From Gemmatimonadaceae bacterium (GTDB lineage: Bacteria > Gemmatimonadota > Gemmatimonadetes > Gemmatimonadales > Gemmatimonadaceae): a stretch of DNA of 64,000 nt. This document shows positions 31,107 to 40,362 of the stretch, one piece after another. The notes below the pieces were generated by a model, which saw only the letters and a list, made by a program, of their open reading frames with translations, made no database searches and was not told where the DNA came from. Location of the stretch: contig DATNEW010000003.1 of NCBI GenBank assembly GCA_035606695.1, forward strand, positions 1 to 64,000. Direction: 5' to 3'. The position numbers and the translations under genes are program-made. Every line of letters starts with the position of its first letter. Position 1 is the stretch's first letter.

Positions 31107-32108
31107 ATGCACGACGTGGATCGCACGCTCCGCGAGTTCGAAGGAAACGAGATGGAGTTCGAAGCGTTGGAAGCGGAAACCGGCGAAAACGAGCAGTTCC
31201 TCGGCGACATTCTCGGTGGAATACTCGGAGGAGAGATGGAAACCGGCGAGACTTTCGAAGCAGAACAGAGCTTTCTTGGCGAAGCGGAGTACGAGACCCA
31301 AGGCTTCCTCGGTGAAGCCGAAGCCGTCTTCGACGAAGTACAAGAGATGGAGTTGGCGGGCGAGCTGCTCGAAGTCGCGAACGAAGCCGAGTTGGAATAC
31401 TTCCTCGGAAACCTGATCAAGGGCGCGGGCAAGGCGATCGGCGGATTCGTGAAAAGTCCCGTGGGCAAAGCGCTCGGCGGCGCGTTGAAGGGCGTCGCGA
31501 AGAAGGCACTGCCCATCGCGGGCGCGGCGCTCGGCAACATGGTGCTGCCGGGTGTTGGTGGCGCGATCGGCGGCAAGCTCGCCTCGGCCGCCGGCAACAT
31601 GTTCGGTCTCGAGCTCGAAGGGTTGAGCCCACAGGATCGCGAGTTCGAGGTCGCCAAGCGATTCGTGCGGTTCGCCGGCGCGGCCGCGGGCAAGGCGGCG
31701 CGTACGCCGCCGCACGTGCATCCCGCGCGCGCCGCGAAGACGGCCGTCGTCGCCGCCGCGCGTCGTCATGCGCCGGGGCTGTTGCAGCCCACGCGTCACA
31801 ACGTCAGCGTCGCGCGTCGTCGCCATCATTCGAACGGACGCCCGGTGAGCGGGCCCGCTTCGAACAGCGTGTCAGCACCGATCAATATTCCGGGCGCGCC
31901 GCAGTCGCCCATCTTCCGCGGCGTCATCAGTGGCGTCACGAATCAGTATTCGCCGTCTGTCTCGCGTCCGTACACGGTGCCGTCGGCCCAGACGCCGAGC
32001 TACGCCGATGATGGATACGGCGCGGACGACGCCGGCGGATATTCGGCGGGCGCGCGTACCGGGCGTTGGTATCGCCGCGGTCGCCGCATCGTGCTGGTCG
32101 GAGCCTGA
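31107..32108 (+). CDS. acidic / glycine-zipper protein, first gene of the unknown cluster
   Basis: No function recognised. The 333-residue protein has three zones. Residues 1-100 are very acidic with repeated FLG(D/E) steps (at about 31, 57, 67 and 99). Residues 101-170 are Gly/Ala-rich and cationic, with GxxxG spacing (IKGAGKAIGGFVKSPVGKAL, LPGVGGAIGGKLASAAG), like glycine-zipper or amphipathic membrane-active peptides. The C-terminal half is basic, with many Ala, Pro, Ser and Tyr, ending RRGRRIVLVGA. There is no classical signal peptide. It could be a structural protein, a precursor or an effector. GGAGGAG precedes ATG 31107, the chosen start. Confidence 0.75.
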   Translation: MHDVDRTLREFEGNEMEFEALEAETGENEQFLGDILGGILGGEMETGETFEAEQSFLGEAEYETQGFLGEAEAVFDEVQEMELAGELLEVANEAELEYFLGNLIKGAGKAIGGFVKSPVGKALGGALKGVAKKALPIAGAALGNMVLPGVGGAIGGKLASAAGNMFGLELEGLSPQDREFEVAKRFVRFAGAAAGKAARTPPHVHPARAAKTAVVAAARRHAPGLLQPTRHNVSVARRRHHSNGRPVSGPASNSVSAPINIPGAPQSPIFRGVISGVTNQYSPSVSRPYTVPSAQTPSYADDGYGADDAGGYSAGARTGRWYRRGRRIVLVGA

Positions 32109-32116
32109 GGCTTCAC

Positions 32117-33472
32117 ATGGCGAGCTCCCCCGCGTCCATCTTTCTCGCGCAAGAGGCGCGCGCGATGCTCACCCGGCTCGCTCGCGTGAAGCCGTTCGCG
32201 CTGATCATGCCGTCCGTTCCCTCCGCATCGGTATCGGTCGCCGCACAGAGTGCGATCGAGAGCTACCTGGCGGAGGGCCGACGGGAGTTGCGCGGACGAC
32301 TTCTGCGGTTTCTGCAATGGATTGGCGGGCCTGCCGGACGCACGGCAAGCCCCGCCGATCTGCAGCGCCGCTTCACGTTCTTGCGTCTTCGCTTCAACGT
32401 CGTTCTGAATCACTTCAACATCTTCGCCGACGTGCTCGCCCAGCGCGCCGAGCATGAGACGGGCGTCTTCTGTGGCGGCTTGGACGTGTTGGCGGGCGAC
32501 GCCCTCGCGTTGCCGAACGTGCAGCTCCCGGAAGATCCGCCAATCATCTGCTATCTCGAGCGGGATCCGGGCGCCGCGATTCGGCGGGCGCGCACGCGTC
32601 TGCCGGGCGGCGGCGAGAACCCGGTGGCGGTCATCAAGATTCCGCGCGAGCGGATGGTGTCGTCGGGTGTCGCCTCGAGTCTGGTGCACGAAGTCGGACA
32701 CCAGGGCGCCGCGCTGCTCAAGCTCAACGAATCGCTGCGCGTCGCCCTGCAAGCGAAGCAGCGCACCGCGTCGCAGCTCGACCAGCTCACGTGGTCGATG
32801 TGGGAGCGGTGGATCTCGGAGATCGTCGCCGATCTCTGGTCGGTGTCGCGCGTCGGCATCGCGTCTACGCTCGGTCTCATGGGCGTGGTCAGCTTGCCGA
32901 AGGCATTCGTCTTTCGCGTGAACGTCGACGATCCGCATCCGCCGCCGTGGATTCGCGTGCGCCTGAGCTGCGCGATGGGTGCGGCGCTGTATCCGCATCC
33001 GCAGTGGGAGCGGCTCTCCGAGCTCTGGGGATCGCTGTACCCGCTGAGTGAATCGAGCGACACGCAGCACGGTGTGTTCGTGATGCTCGAGCGCAAGAAG
33101 CGCGAGCTGATCGAGTTGATGCTCGACCATCGGCCGGCGACGCTGCGCGGCCGGTCGCTGCGCGACGTGATGCAATCGACCGAACGGCAGCCGGTGCACC
33201 TCCGGCGCCTGTATGAGAACTGGAAAGGCCGGCCGGTGGCCATGCGTGACAACGCGCCGACGCTCGTCTTTGCGGCGATCGGGCAGGCGCGGGCCGACGG
33301 GAGATTGTCTCCCGAACGCGAAAGTGAAACGCTCGCGTACCTGCTCACCTATTGGGCATTGCGGGGCACGCTGGACGTCGCCGAGGTGTGCGCGACGGAC
33401 TTCGGCGTCAGACAAGGCTGGCGCCACGCTCCGATCCACGTACCGCGATCGGCGGCCATCGCCGCCGTCTGA
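32117..33472 (+). CDS. gluzincin-like HEVGH metalloprotein, unknown substrate
   Basis: I do not recognise the family of this 451-residue protein. A zinc-protease motif is clear: VHEVGHQGAALL (His191, Glu192, His195), followed 40 residues later by SEIVADLW, whose Glu235 matches the third ligand of gluzincins (ExxAD). The segments around it are largely helical. It starts 9 bp after the acidic protein gene and is probably co-transcribed. No export signal is visible, so it may act in the cytosol, perhaps on a product of the same cluster. Its catalytic activity is inferred from the motif. Confidence 0.7.
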   Translation: MASSPASIFLAQEARAMLTRLARVKPFALIMPSVPSASVSVAAQSAIESYLAEGRRELRGRLLRFLQWIGGPAGRTASPADLQRRFTFLRLRFNVVLNHFNIFADVLAQRAEHETGVFCGGLDVLAGDALALPNVQLPEDPPIICYLERDPGAAIRRARTRLPGGGENPVAVIKIPRERMVSSGVASSLVHEVGHQGAALLKLNESLRVALQAKQRTASQLDQLTWSMWERWISEIVADLWSVSRVGIASTLGLMGVVSLPKAFVFRVNVDDPHPPPWIRVRLSCAMGAALYPHPQWERLSELWGSLYPLSESSDTQHGVFVMLERKKRELIELMLDHRPATLRGRSLRDVMQSTERQPVHLRRLYENWKGRPVAMRDNAPTLVFAAIGQARADGRLSPERESETLAYLLTYWALRGTLDVAEVCATDFGVRQGWRHAPIHVPRSAAIAAV

Positions 33473-33487
33473 GGAGGATAGACAGGT

Positions 33488-35284
33488 ATGACCACTCCGC
33501 AGCAGGACATCAGCAAGCTCGAGGTCACGCTTCCCGACGTGCAGCGCGTCGATGTGATTCGCAGCGGCCGGCCGTTCACCCGGGACAGTCTGCTCTGGGA
33601 GATCATCAAGGATCGGTCGGCGGCGGTGTCGTTCACCAGGTATTCGGCATTCGTCGACGACGTGTTCAGCGGCAAGCGCCCGGAGCACGTGATCGGACAG
33701 CGGCCGGTGAGCACCGCCGACGCCCTGCACCGCGCCGAGGCGATCGCGCAAGCGCAGGATGTGCTCGCGCGCAGCGAGGACGTCGACGAGCGCGACGAGG
33801 CGCAGCGGTTCCTCGAGTCCGAATCGCTCGAGGACGCGAAGAATCCGTCATCGAGCAACTCGAGCCGCGTCGACATCTTCAAGCCGAAGGATGCGCAGGG
33901 CAGTCAGTTCGCGATGAATCCCGAGATCAACTCACATCAGTACTTCTTCAACGGCGACGCGTACTCGCTGCTGAAGTCGGCGACCGAGGCGTTCGTGTTT
34001 CACGAAGCCGGACGGCTCGAGGACCTCGGGAGCGAGAACCCGCTGATGGAGCCGCCGACGACGTATCTGTCGGACGACTTCATCCGGCGCTTCCGCACCG
34101 AGTATCTCACGGCGCTGCGCACGGAATCGGGACCGGCGGGCGTGTTGCCGTATCTCGAAATCATCCGCTCCAATCTCGCGGAGCTGCCGATCAAGGCCGG
34201 CATGGCCCTCGGCGTCGCGCCGCAGATGTACGGCATTCTTCGTTCGCGCGTCACGAGCCCCCCGTTGATCGAGCTCCTGTGGAATTACTGGCAGGAGCAA
34301 GGGTTGCTCGTGCAGACGATGAACCTGATCTCGCTGCGGTTCCAGAACGTGCGGCGCGGCCGCGGAGTCGATCCGCTCGCGTCGCTCGAGCTCGATCCGC
34401 TGCGTCCGCTCAGCAACATCCTCTGGGGCTACATCCAGGACGAGATCAACCGCCTCACGGTGTCGCGGAGGGCATATGAGTATGCTCATGGCCTGGGACT
34501 GCAGCTCGTCGGGCGCGCGGTGCCTGAGATGCATCCGGCCGACGTCCGCACGCAGTTCCTGCCGGCGTTCCACGACCTGCTGCGCCTGTGCTGGATCTTC
34601 TTCCGCGAGGACGACGACAAGATGGTGGTCGCCGACGCGTTCCCGCTGTTGAACGCGCTGCGCGAAATGCATTTCGTCGTGTCCGAGGGCGCACACAACC
34701 AGTTCGGCGATCTGCCGATCCGGGCCCGTGTGGAAATGCTCATGCAGCAATGGATTCTCGCGCGGCCGGAAATGCGCGAGTTCCTGCGCGGCCGCACGAT
34801 GGTGCCCTACCCCGAGCGCTGGATGGATCGCGTCGACGCGATGAAGGCGCTACAGGGCTGGAACGATGCGTCGGTCATCAACTACAACGATCTCGCGATG
34901 TTCGGCGAGCAGATCATCCTCGGCGTGCGCTACGGGAGTTGGAGCACGACGACCGATCAGAACCAGGCCGCGAACTGGGCGCGCGCGTGGCGTCCGGCCA
35001 TTCAGCGGTACACACATGCGCTCAAGATCGTGTCCGGCATCGACCTGTCGATCGCCGGCGCCGTCGAAGTGCGCACGGATGCGGAACGGCTCGCGCAAGG
35101 CGCGCCGGGGGGACGTACGCCGTACCCCGGCGGCACGATGAAGCGCGTGCCGGCGCCGGTCGAACAGCCGGCGTTAGCGCCGCGTCCGGGAGCGGACAAG
35201 GTATTGCGTCCCGTGTCGGTGAGTCAGCCGGCCACGGCGCGCGTCATCAATACGCCGTCAACGCCGCCCACTCGCGTGCGGTAA
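33488..35284 (+). CDS. large unknown protein of the 31-43 kb cluster (598 aa)
   Basis: I do not recognise this 598-residue protein. It has an N-terminal disordered part (residues about 95-135; Ser/Glu/Asp-rich). A long, mostly helical, aromatic-rich core follows (YLEIIRSNLAELPIKAGMAL, LLWNYWQEQGLLVQTMNLIS, LLRLCWIFFREDDDKMVV). The tail is Pro/Thr-rich and probably unstructured. There is no signal peptide or membrane helix and no catalytic motif. The 466-residue protein at 41607 has a similar style (long helical core, low-complexity tail), and the two could be paired structural proteins. The gene starts 15 bp after the HEVGH gene. Confidence 0.65.
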   Translation: MTTPQQDISKLEVTLPDVQRVDVIRSGRPFTRDSLLWEIIKDRSAAVSFTRYSAFVDDVFSGKRPEHVIGQRPVSTADALHRAEAIAQAQDVLARSEDVDERDEAQRFLESESLEDAKNPSSSNSSRVDIFKPKDAQGSQFAMNPEINSHQYFFNGDAYSLLKSATEAFVFHEAGRLEDLGSENPLMEPPTTYLSDDFIRRFRTEYLTALRTESGPAGVLPYLEIIRSNLAELPIKAGMALGVAPQMYGILRSRVTSPPLIELLWNYWQEQGLLVQTMNLISLRFQNVRRGRGVDPLASLELDPLRPLSNILWGYIQDEINRLTVSRRAYEYAHGLGLQLVGRAVPEMHPADVRTQFLPAFHDLLRLCWIFFREDDDKMVVADAFPLLNALREMHFVVSEGAHNQFGDLPIRARVEMLMQQWILARPEMREFLRGRTMVPYPERWMDRVDAMKALQGWNDASVINYNDLAMFGEQIILGVRYGSWSTTTDQNQAANWARAWRPAIQRYTHALKIVSGIDLSIAGAVEVRTDAERLAQGAPGGRTPYPGGTMKRVPAPVEQPALAPRPGADKVLRPVSVSQPATARVINTPSTPPTRVR

Positions 35285-35286
35285 GG

Positions 35287-36471
35287 GTGCAACCCGAGGC
35301 AGCGCGGGTGATCGCCGATTTCACGTCGTCGTTGTATCTGGGAATCGGCCACCCACGCGACGCGCTCGCGGAGTGGCGGCAACTCACTACCGGCGCGCCC
35401 GCCGTTCTCGGCGAGCCGCCGGTGGTAAGACGCGTGGCGGAGGAGTTTGCACGACTGGTTGGATTCGACGCGGCCCTCGCGGCCACATCGACGTTGCACA
35501 TCGCGTGGGACCTCGCGGAGTTGATCGGGTCGATGAACGCCGCGGTGCTCGTGGATCACTCGGCGTATCCAACACTGCGCATCGCCGCGGAGTTGGCGCG
35601 CGCACGCGGTGCGCCGGTGCGCCGCTTCTCGGGCCACGATCCCATGACGCTTCGCGATGCCGTCGGCCGTCTCGGCCGGCGCGACGCGCGGCGACCCGTG
35701 GTGGTGATCACTGATGGATTCTGTCCGATGTGCCGGCGCGTCGCACCGATCGCCGGATTCGCCAACGTCGTACGCGACACAGGCGAGGGAGGCTTCGTGG
35801 TCGTCGATGATACACAGGCACTCGGCATTCTCGGTGAGCATCCAAGCGTCGCGCAGCCATATGGCCGCGGCGGCGCGGGAACGCTTGCCTGGAGCGGCTG
35901 CCCTCGCGATCGCGTGATGCTCGTCGCGTCGCTGGCGAAAGGATTCGGTGCGCCACTGGCCATGGTCGCCGCGAGCGACAATCTCCTCGAACGCTTTGCG
36001 GCGGAGAGCAAGTCGCGCACGCATTGCAGTCCGCCGTCGATCGCGGATCTGCACGCGGCCGAGCGTGCGTTGGCGATCAATCGCACGCACGGCGATCGCT
36101 TGCGCGATCGGCTTCTCGCTGTGGTTCGCGAATTCCGCGCGTCGCTCGCCGCCGCCGGCGCGCGACTCGAGCCGGGCTTGTTTCCCATTCAGTCGATTCA
36201 TGCTCCACGAGGCGACGGCGCCGTCGCGCTTCACGCGCTGCTCGCTCGGCGCGCGGTTCGGGCGGTGCTCGCGAACGGACGGCGCCGTGCGCGCGTGATG
36301 TTCGTGCTCACCGCCAAGCATTCATCCAACGATATTCGTCGCGCCGCAGCGTCGGTCCAGCCGACCGTCGAATCGTCAGCGTCAAACGCGTCAAGCGCGT
36401 CGAACGCGTCCATCGCGGGCGGCACCAGACAGTTCGGCGACGCGCGCGAGCGTGCGGCCACGTGGCGCTGA
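35287..36471 (+). CDS. PLP-dependent enzyme, fold type I (AONS/aminotransferase-like)
   Basis: This roughly 394-residue protein resembles the alpha-oxoamine synthase group (8-amino-7-oxononanoate synthase, glycine C-acetyltransferase) and related aminotransferases. Asp174 in VVVDDTQALGILG would hold the pyridine nitrogen, and Lys218 in ASLAKGFGAPLAM would bind PLP. The His that follows the Asp in typical synthases (DDAHG) is Gln here, so activity may differ. A Ser/Asn/Ala-rich tail follows the fold. The start is uncertain: GTG 35287, 2 nt after the previous stop, or GTG 35308 with GAGG upstream. The M20 gene overlaps its 3' end by 10 bp. Confidence 0.7.
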   Translation: MQPEAARVIADFTSSLYLGIGHPRDALAEWRQLTTGAPAVLGEPPVVRRVAEEFARLVGFDAALAATSTLHIAWDLAELIGSMNAAVLVDHSAYPTLRIAAELARARGAPVRRFSGHDPMTLRDAVGRLGRRDARRPVVVITDGFCPMCRRVAPIAGFANVVRDTGEGGFVVVDDTQALGILGEHPSVAQPYGRGGAGTLAWSGCPRDRVMLVASLAKGFGAPLAMVAASDNLLERFAAESKSRTHCSPPSIADLHAAERALAINRTHGDRLRDRLLAVVREFRASLAAAGARLEPGLFPIQSIHAPRGDGAVALHALLARRAVRAVLANGRRRARVMFVLTAKHSSNDIRRAAASVQPTVESSASNASSASNASIAGGTRQFGDARERAATWR

Positions 36472-37913
36472 TCGACCGCGTGCTCGCGTACACCAACGCG
36501 CATCGCCAGCGCTTCGTGCGCGAGTTGACCGAGCTCGTTCGCTTTCCGAGCGTGAGCGCGGATCCCGCGCACGCCAAGGATGTGCGCGCCTGCGCGTCGT
36601 GGCTCGCCGCCCACCTCGCTTCGATCGGCGCGACGGGCGCGCGTGTCGTCGAGACGAACGGCCATCCCATCGTCGTCGCGGTGCTCCGTGCGTCGCACCC
36701 GGATCGGCCAACGGTGCTCGTCTACGGTCACTACGACGTGCAGCCCGCGGAGCGCGCGACAGAATGGACGAGCCCACCATTCGCCCCGGTCGTCCGCGAC
36801 GGTTCGCTGTTTGGCCGCGGTTCATGCGACGACAAGGGCCAGCTGTTCACGCATCTCAAAGCGCTCGAGGCCTGGATGCGCGTGGCCGGCGACGTTCCGG
36901 TGAACGTGATCTGCATGATCGAAGGCGAGGAAGAGATCGGCAGCGCCGCTCTGCGTTCCTTTCTCACCGAGAATCGCTTGGCACTCCGCGCCGACGTTGC
37001 GCTCATGAGCGACATGCTCATGCGCGGCCCCGACCGCCCGACGATCACGTACGCCGTTCGCGGCGAGATCGCCATGGAGATCGAGCTGCGCGGCACCGAT
37101 CGCGATCTCCACTCCGGGCAATTCGGCGGCGCGATCCACGACCCGGCGCAGGCGCTCGCCGAGCTGCTGGCGAGCTTGCACGACGCACGCGGGCGCATTG
37201 CCGTACCCGGTTTCTACGACCGCGTTCGGCCGGTGAGCGCGGCTGAGCGCCGCTACATGGCGCGCGTCGCGCCGGATGATAAGGAAATTCTCATGTCTGC
37301 CGGCGCGGGGCTCGGTTGGGGCGAACGTGGCTTTTCACTATATGAACGAACCACGTCGCGGCCATCGCTGTCGATCAACGGCATCAGCGCGGGCTACACC
37401 GGCACCGGCCACAAAGCGGTGATCCCGGCGCGCGCCTCGGCCAAGCTGAGCGCGCGCCTCGTCCCCGATCAGGTTCCCGACGAGATCCTCGCGCTGCTCA
37501 CGCGGCATCTGGAGCACGCGACCCCGCCGACGATGCGCATCTCGGCCACGACGCTGCTCTCGGTTCCACCGGCGCAGGTCGATCTCGATTCGGCGGTGAT
37601 GCGCGCCGCGCGCGAATCGTGCGCAGCCGCCTTCGGTCGAGCGCCCGTCTTCGTGCGGCTCGGCGGAACGATTCCGATCGTGAGCACGCTTGAGGCACTC
37701 GGTATTCCGGCCGTCATGATTGGCTTTGCCCTGCCGGACGACCGCATTCACGCAAGCGACGAACATTTCGAGCTCGCCAACTTCCATCGCGGCATCGCCA
37801 CCTCGGCGCGATTCCTCGGCCTGCTCGGGCAGGCGGGAGTATTAGAAAATGATCATCGACTGTCATTGCCACGCCGGCAAGGGCGACGGCCTCACAGCGC
37901 CGTGGGACACTGA
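36462..37913 (+). CDS. M20-family metallopeptidase
   Basis: This roughly 483-residue cytosolic enzyme is a di-zinc M20 peptidase close to the CNDP/dipeptidase group. Metal ligands lie in YGHYDVQPA (His), GRGSCDDKGQ (bridging Asp) and IEGEEEIGS (catalytic Glu and ligand Glu). The dimerisation domain carries DLHSGQFGGAIHDP and GYTGTGHKAVIPARASAKLS, and a late His lies in HASDEHFEL. It would cleave dipeptides or N-acylated amino acids. It starts with GTG inside the PLP gene (10-bp overlap), and its own 3' end overlaps the amidohydrolase by 65 bp, so the three genes are tightly coupled. Confidence 0.85.
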   Translation: MALIDRVLAYTNAHRQRFVRELTELVRFPSVSADPAHAKDVRACASWLAAHLASIGATGARVVETNGHPIVVAVLRASHPDRPTVLVYGHYDVQPAERATEWTSPPFAPVVRDGSLFGRGSCDDKGQLFTHLKALEAWMRVAGDVPVNVICMIEGEEEIGSAALRSFLTENRLALRADVALMSDMLMRGPDRPTITYAVRGEIAMEIELRGTDRDLHSGQFGGAIHDPAQALAELLASLHDARGRIAVPGFYDRVRPVSAAERRYMARVAPDDKEILMSAGAGLGWGERGFSLYERTTSRPSLSINGISAGYTGTGHKAVIPARASAKLSARLVPDQVPDEILALLTRHLEHATPPTMRISATTLLSVPPAQVDLDSAVMRAARESCAAAFGRAPVFVRLGGTIPIVSTLEALGIPAVMIGFALPDDRIHASDEHFELANFHRGIATSARFLGLLGQAGVLENDHRLSLPRRQGRRPHSAVGH

Positions 37914-38706
37914 CGCGCCGCTCGAGAAGTATCTCGAGCGGGCGGCGCGCGCCGGAATCGAACGAACGGTGCTGTTCGCGGCGTTTCATTCGGATTACGC
38001 CGTCGCGAATGCCGAAGTTGCGCGGATCGTCGCGAGCCGCCCCGATCGCTTCTTCGGATTCGTGTTCGTGGATTCGGTGCGCGACCGTGGCCGCATTCGC
38101 GCGCTGGTCGAAACCGGTGTGCGGCGCTATGGGTTTTGCGGCATCAAGGTCCATCGGTATCACGGCGACATGACGCGCGAAGTTTGCGACTGCGCGCGTG
38201 AATTTCGGCTGCCAATTCTGTACGACGTCATGGGCAAGGTCGCGACCATCGAGATGTTTGCGACACGATATCCGGACGTGCCCTTCATCATTCCGCACTT
38301 GGGCAGCTTCAAGGACGACTGGCGCGCGCATCTCGCCATCATCGACCATCTGGTTCGGCATCCGAACGTCCATACGGATACATCGGGCGTATTGCGCTTC
38401 GACATGATCGAAGAGGCCGTGGCGCGCGCGGGGGCGCACAAGGTTTTGTTCGGCTCCGATGGACCATGGCTCCATCCCGGCGTCGAGCTCGCGAAAGTGC
38501 GCGAGCTGCGGCTGCCGATCGAGCAGGAGCGGCTCATCACCGGCGGCAATCTTCTGCGTCTCATCATGCCGGCGGTGCGGCGCATTCCGCATCTCATCGC
38601 GCGAACGGGGCGTCATGTTCGCCGCGCGGCCGCCGTTGCGCCGCTGAACCTGCCGTCCCCCGCTCCCATCGGCGTCGATCGCGAGATGGTCGCGGAGCAG
38701 TTGTAA
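37849..38706 (+). CDS. amidohydrolase family 2 (metal-dependent hydrolase/decarboxylase)
   Basis: This 285-residue protein is a TIM-barrel metal-dependent enzyme. It begins MIIDCHCHAGKGDG, containing the HxH metal motif. KVHRYHGD, IIPHLGSF and VLFGSDGPWLHPG supply the later His and Asp ligands. The superfamily includes ACMS decarboxylase and various hydrolases, so substrate is open. The gene overlaps the M20 gene by 65 bp, an unusually long overlap, which leaves either a coupled start or a longer-than-needed M20 tail. It is convergent with the sigma-54 activator, 4 bp away. Confidence 0.8.
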   Translation: MIIDCHCHAGKGDGLTAPWDTDAPLEKYLERAARAGIERTVLFAAFHSDYAVANAEVARIVASRPDRFFGFVFVDSVRDRGRIRALVETGVRRYGFCGIKVHRYHGDMTREVCDCAREFRLPILYDVMGKVATIEMFATRYPDVPFIIPHLGSFKDDWRAHLAIIDHLVRHPNVHTDTSGVLRFDMIEEAVARAGAHKVLFGSDGPWLHPGVELAKVRELRLPIEQERLITGGNLLRLIMPAVRRIPHLIARTGRHVRRAAAVAPLNLPSPAPIGVDREMVAEQL

Positions 38707-38710
38707 AGTG

Positions 38711-40159
38711 TCAGAGCTCGGCGAGTGGATCCGGCGATTGCCGCTTGGCGGCGCGGCGCATCTGAAGCGCTCGATCCGTCACGCCCAGTCGGCGTGCGGC
38801 GCTCTGCAAATTGCCTTCGACTTCGACGGCGATCTCGATCGCCAGCTCGGTCGCGGCGTGGCTGATTTCTTTCATCCCGGCGCCTTGCGCGACGGCGCGG
38901 CGCACCGCGCGCTCGAACGTCTCGTCGCGCCAGTCGCCAGGCAGCGCGACATCCGGCCGCTCGTCGGGCGGAATGTCGCCGACCGTGATCGGCCCGGGAC
39001 CGACGTGCCGCTGCATGATGCGCGACACGAGCTGCCGAAGATCGCGCACGTTGCCGGGATACGACCGGCGGCAGAGGTACTCGCGGACAGTGTCGTCGAG
39101 CGGCGGCGTCGATCCGTCGCGCGTCATCTGCCCCACGAAATGCTGCGCGAGCGGAACGATGTCCTCAGCGCGCTCGCGAAGCGGCGGCAGTCGCACGACG
39201 ACGCTTGCCAACCGGTAGTAAAGATCACTGCGAAACTTGCCCTCCTCGACTTCGCGCGGCAGGTCGCGATTCGTCGCCGACACGAGCCGGAACGACGTCT
39301 CACGCCACACGTTGCTGCCGAGTCGTTTGTAGGTTCGCTCCTGCACGGCGCGCAACAACTCCGGTTGAAGCCTGAGCGGAAGCTCGCCGATCTCGTCGAG
39401 AAACAGCGTTCCGCCGTCGGCGATCGCAAACGCTCCCTCGCGCGCGTCGACCGCGCCGGTAAACGCGCCGCGCACGTGACCGAACAATTCGCTTCCCGAC
39501 AGCTCGGGCGCGATCGCGCCGCAGTCGACAACGATGAGTCCACGTTTGTTTTGTCGCGTATCGAGCGCGTGAATCAGGCGTGCCGCCAGCTCCTTGCCGG
39601 TTCCGGTTTCGCCGAGGATGAGTACCGGGCCGTCGGCGAAGCGCGCCGCTTCGACGAGCCGCCGAGCGACGAGCGTCCACGCGTGACCCGTCCCAACGAG
39701 ATTGTCGCGCACCATCGGCGACTCGACGCAGCGATCGACTTCGTCCCACCGCGCGACACGCGCGACGATTTCCGCGGCGGTGTTTCGCTCCTGCGACCAC
39801 ACGAGCAGGTCCGACGCGCCCTCGCGCACCAGTCGCCACGAGGTGTCGCGGCCGATCGCCGCCTGATCGACGGCGATGGCGATGACGCGCCCCAAGCCGC
39901 CACGACTGACTTCGCGCAGGCGCTCATGGAGCGCCGGCGAGTCGGTGTCGAAGAAAATGAGACCGGTCGCATGGGCCGGCATGTCGTCCGACGGCGCGAC
40001 GAGGCGCATGCCCGCATGCGACAGCGCGTCGAGCAACGGCTTCGCCGCCACGCCGGAAGCAGTCCCAACGAACTGATGCCACACCGCCGGCCTTGGCATG
40101 TCGTTGCCGAGGATCGCGAACTTCGGATCCGGTCGTGGGTGGCGGCTCGATGCCTCCAA
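38711..40159 (-). CDS. sigma-54-dependent transcriptional activator (NtrC family)
   Basis: This 482-residue activator has a receiver-like N-terminal domain, a central AAA+ domain and a Fis-type helix-turn-helix. The AAA+ part carries Walker A GETGTGKE, the sigma-54 contact GAFTGA, Walker B LFLDEIGEL and the Arg finger region FRSDLYYRL. The DNA-binding end is LAIEIAVEVEGNLQSAARRLGVTDRAL. In the receiver-like part, FFDTDSP may supply an Asp, but the usual Lys is missing (DLLVWSQ), so phosphorylation control is doubtful. It lies within the 31-43 kb cluster and is the obvious candidate for the -24/-12 promoter at 31031. Confidence 0.9.
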   Translation of the reverse strand: MEASSRHPRPDPKFAILGNDMPRPAVWHQFVGTASGVAAKPLLDALSHAGMRLVAPSDDMPAHATGLIFFDTDSPALHERLREVSRGGLGRVIAIAVDQAAIGRDTSWRLVREGASDLLVWSQERNTAAEIVARVARWDEVDRCVESPMVRDNLVGTGHAWTLVARRLVEAARFADGPVLILGETGTGKELAARLIHALDTRQNKRGLIVVDCGAIAPELSGSELFGHVRGAFTGAVDAREGAFAIADGGTLFLDEIGELPLRLQPELLRAVQERTYKRLGSNVWRETSFRLVSATNRDLPREVEEGKFRSDLYYRLASVVVRLPPLRERAEDIVPLAQHFVGQMTRDGSTPPLDDTVREYLCRRSYPGNVRDLRQLVSRIMQRHVGPGPITVGDIPPDERPDVALPGDWRDETFERAVRRAVAQGAGMKEISHAATELAIEIAVEVEGNLQSAARRLGVTDRALQMRRAAKRQSPDPLAEL

Positions 40160-40304
40160 TCGCGCCGTCGCGGTGGACCTAGGACTGCGGCATTGCGATG
40201 TACTGCGTCGAGCGCACGCGGGGCCCTATTCTCGGGGCAAAGTGCGGATGCGTCAAGAGAAAACACTTCGCGCAATCGGCTTGGATACACTCCGTTGAAT
40301 CATT

Positions 40305-40323
40305 TCGCGACACGATGTTGCGA
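40305..40323. promoter_or_regulatory. 19-bp inverted repeat between divergent regulator genes
   Basis: TCGCGACA-CGA-TGTTGCGA (one mismatch) lies 40 bp before the NarL-type gene, in the 203-bp gap shared with the sigma-54 activator gene. It is a possible operator for one of the two. No clear promoter was recognised in this gap. Confidence 0.4.
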
Positions 40324-40362
40324 GATCGTGATTCACCTCACCTCTGAACGCGAGTTTGTCGC

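Noticed and set aside
32000-33751. 583-codon frame on the minus strand across the HEVGH gene
   Set aside because: It overlaps three well-supported plus-strand genes and has a biased His/Arg-rich translation.
40180-40196. GG-N10-GC sequence upstream of the NarL-type gene
   Set aside because: TGGACC and ACTGCG fit the -24/-12 consensus poorly and such matches are common in GC-rich DNA.
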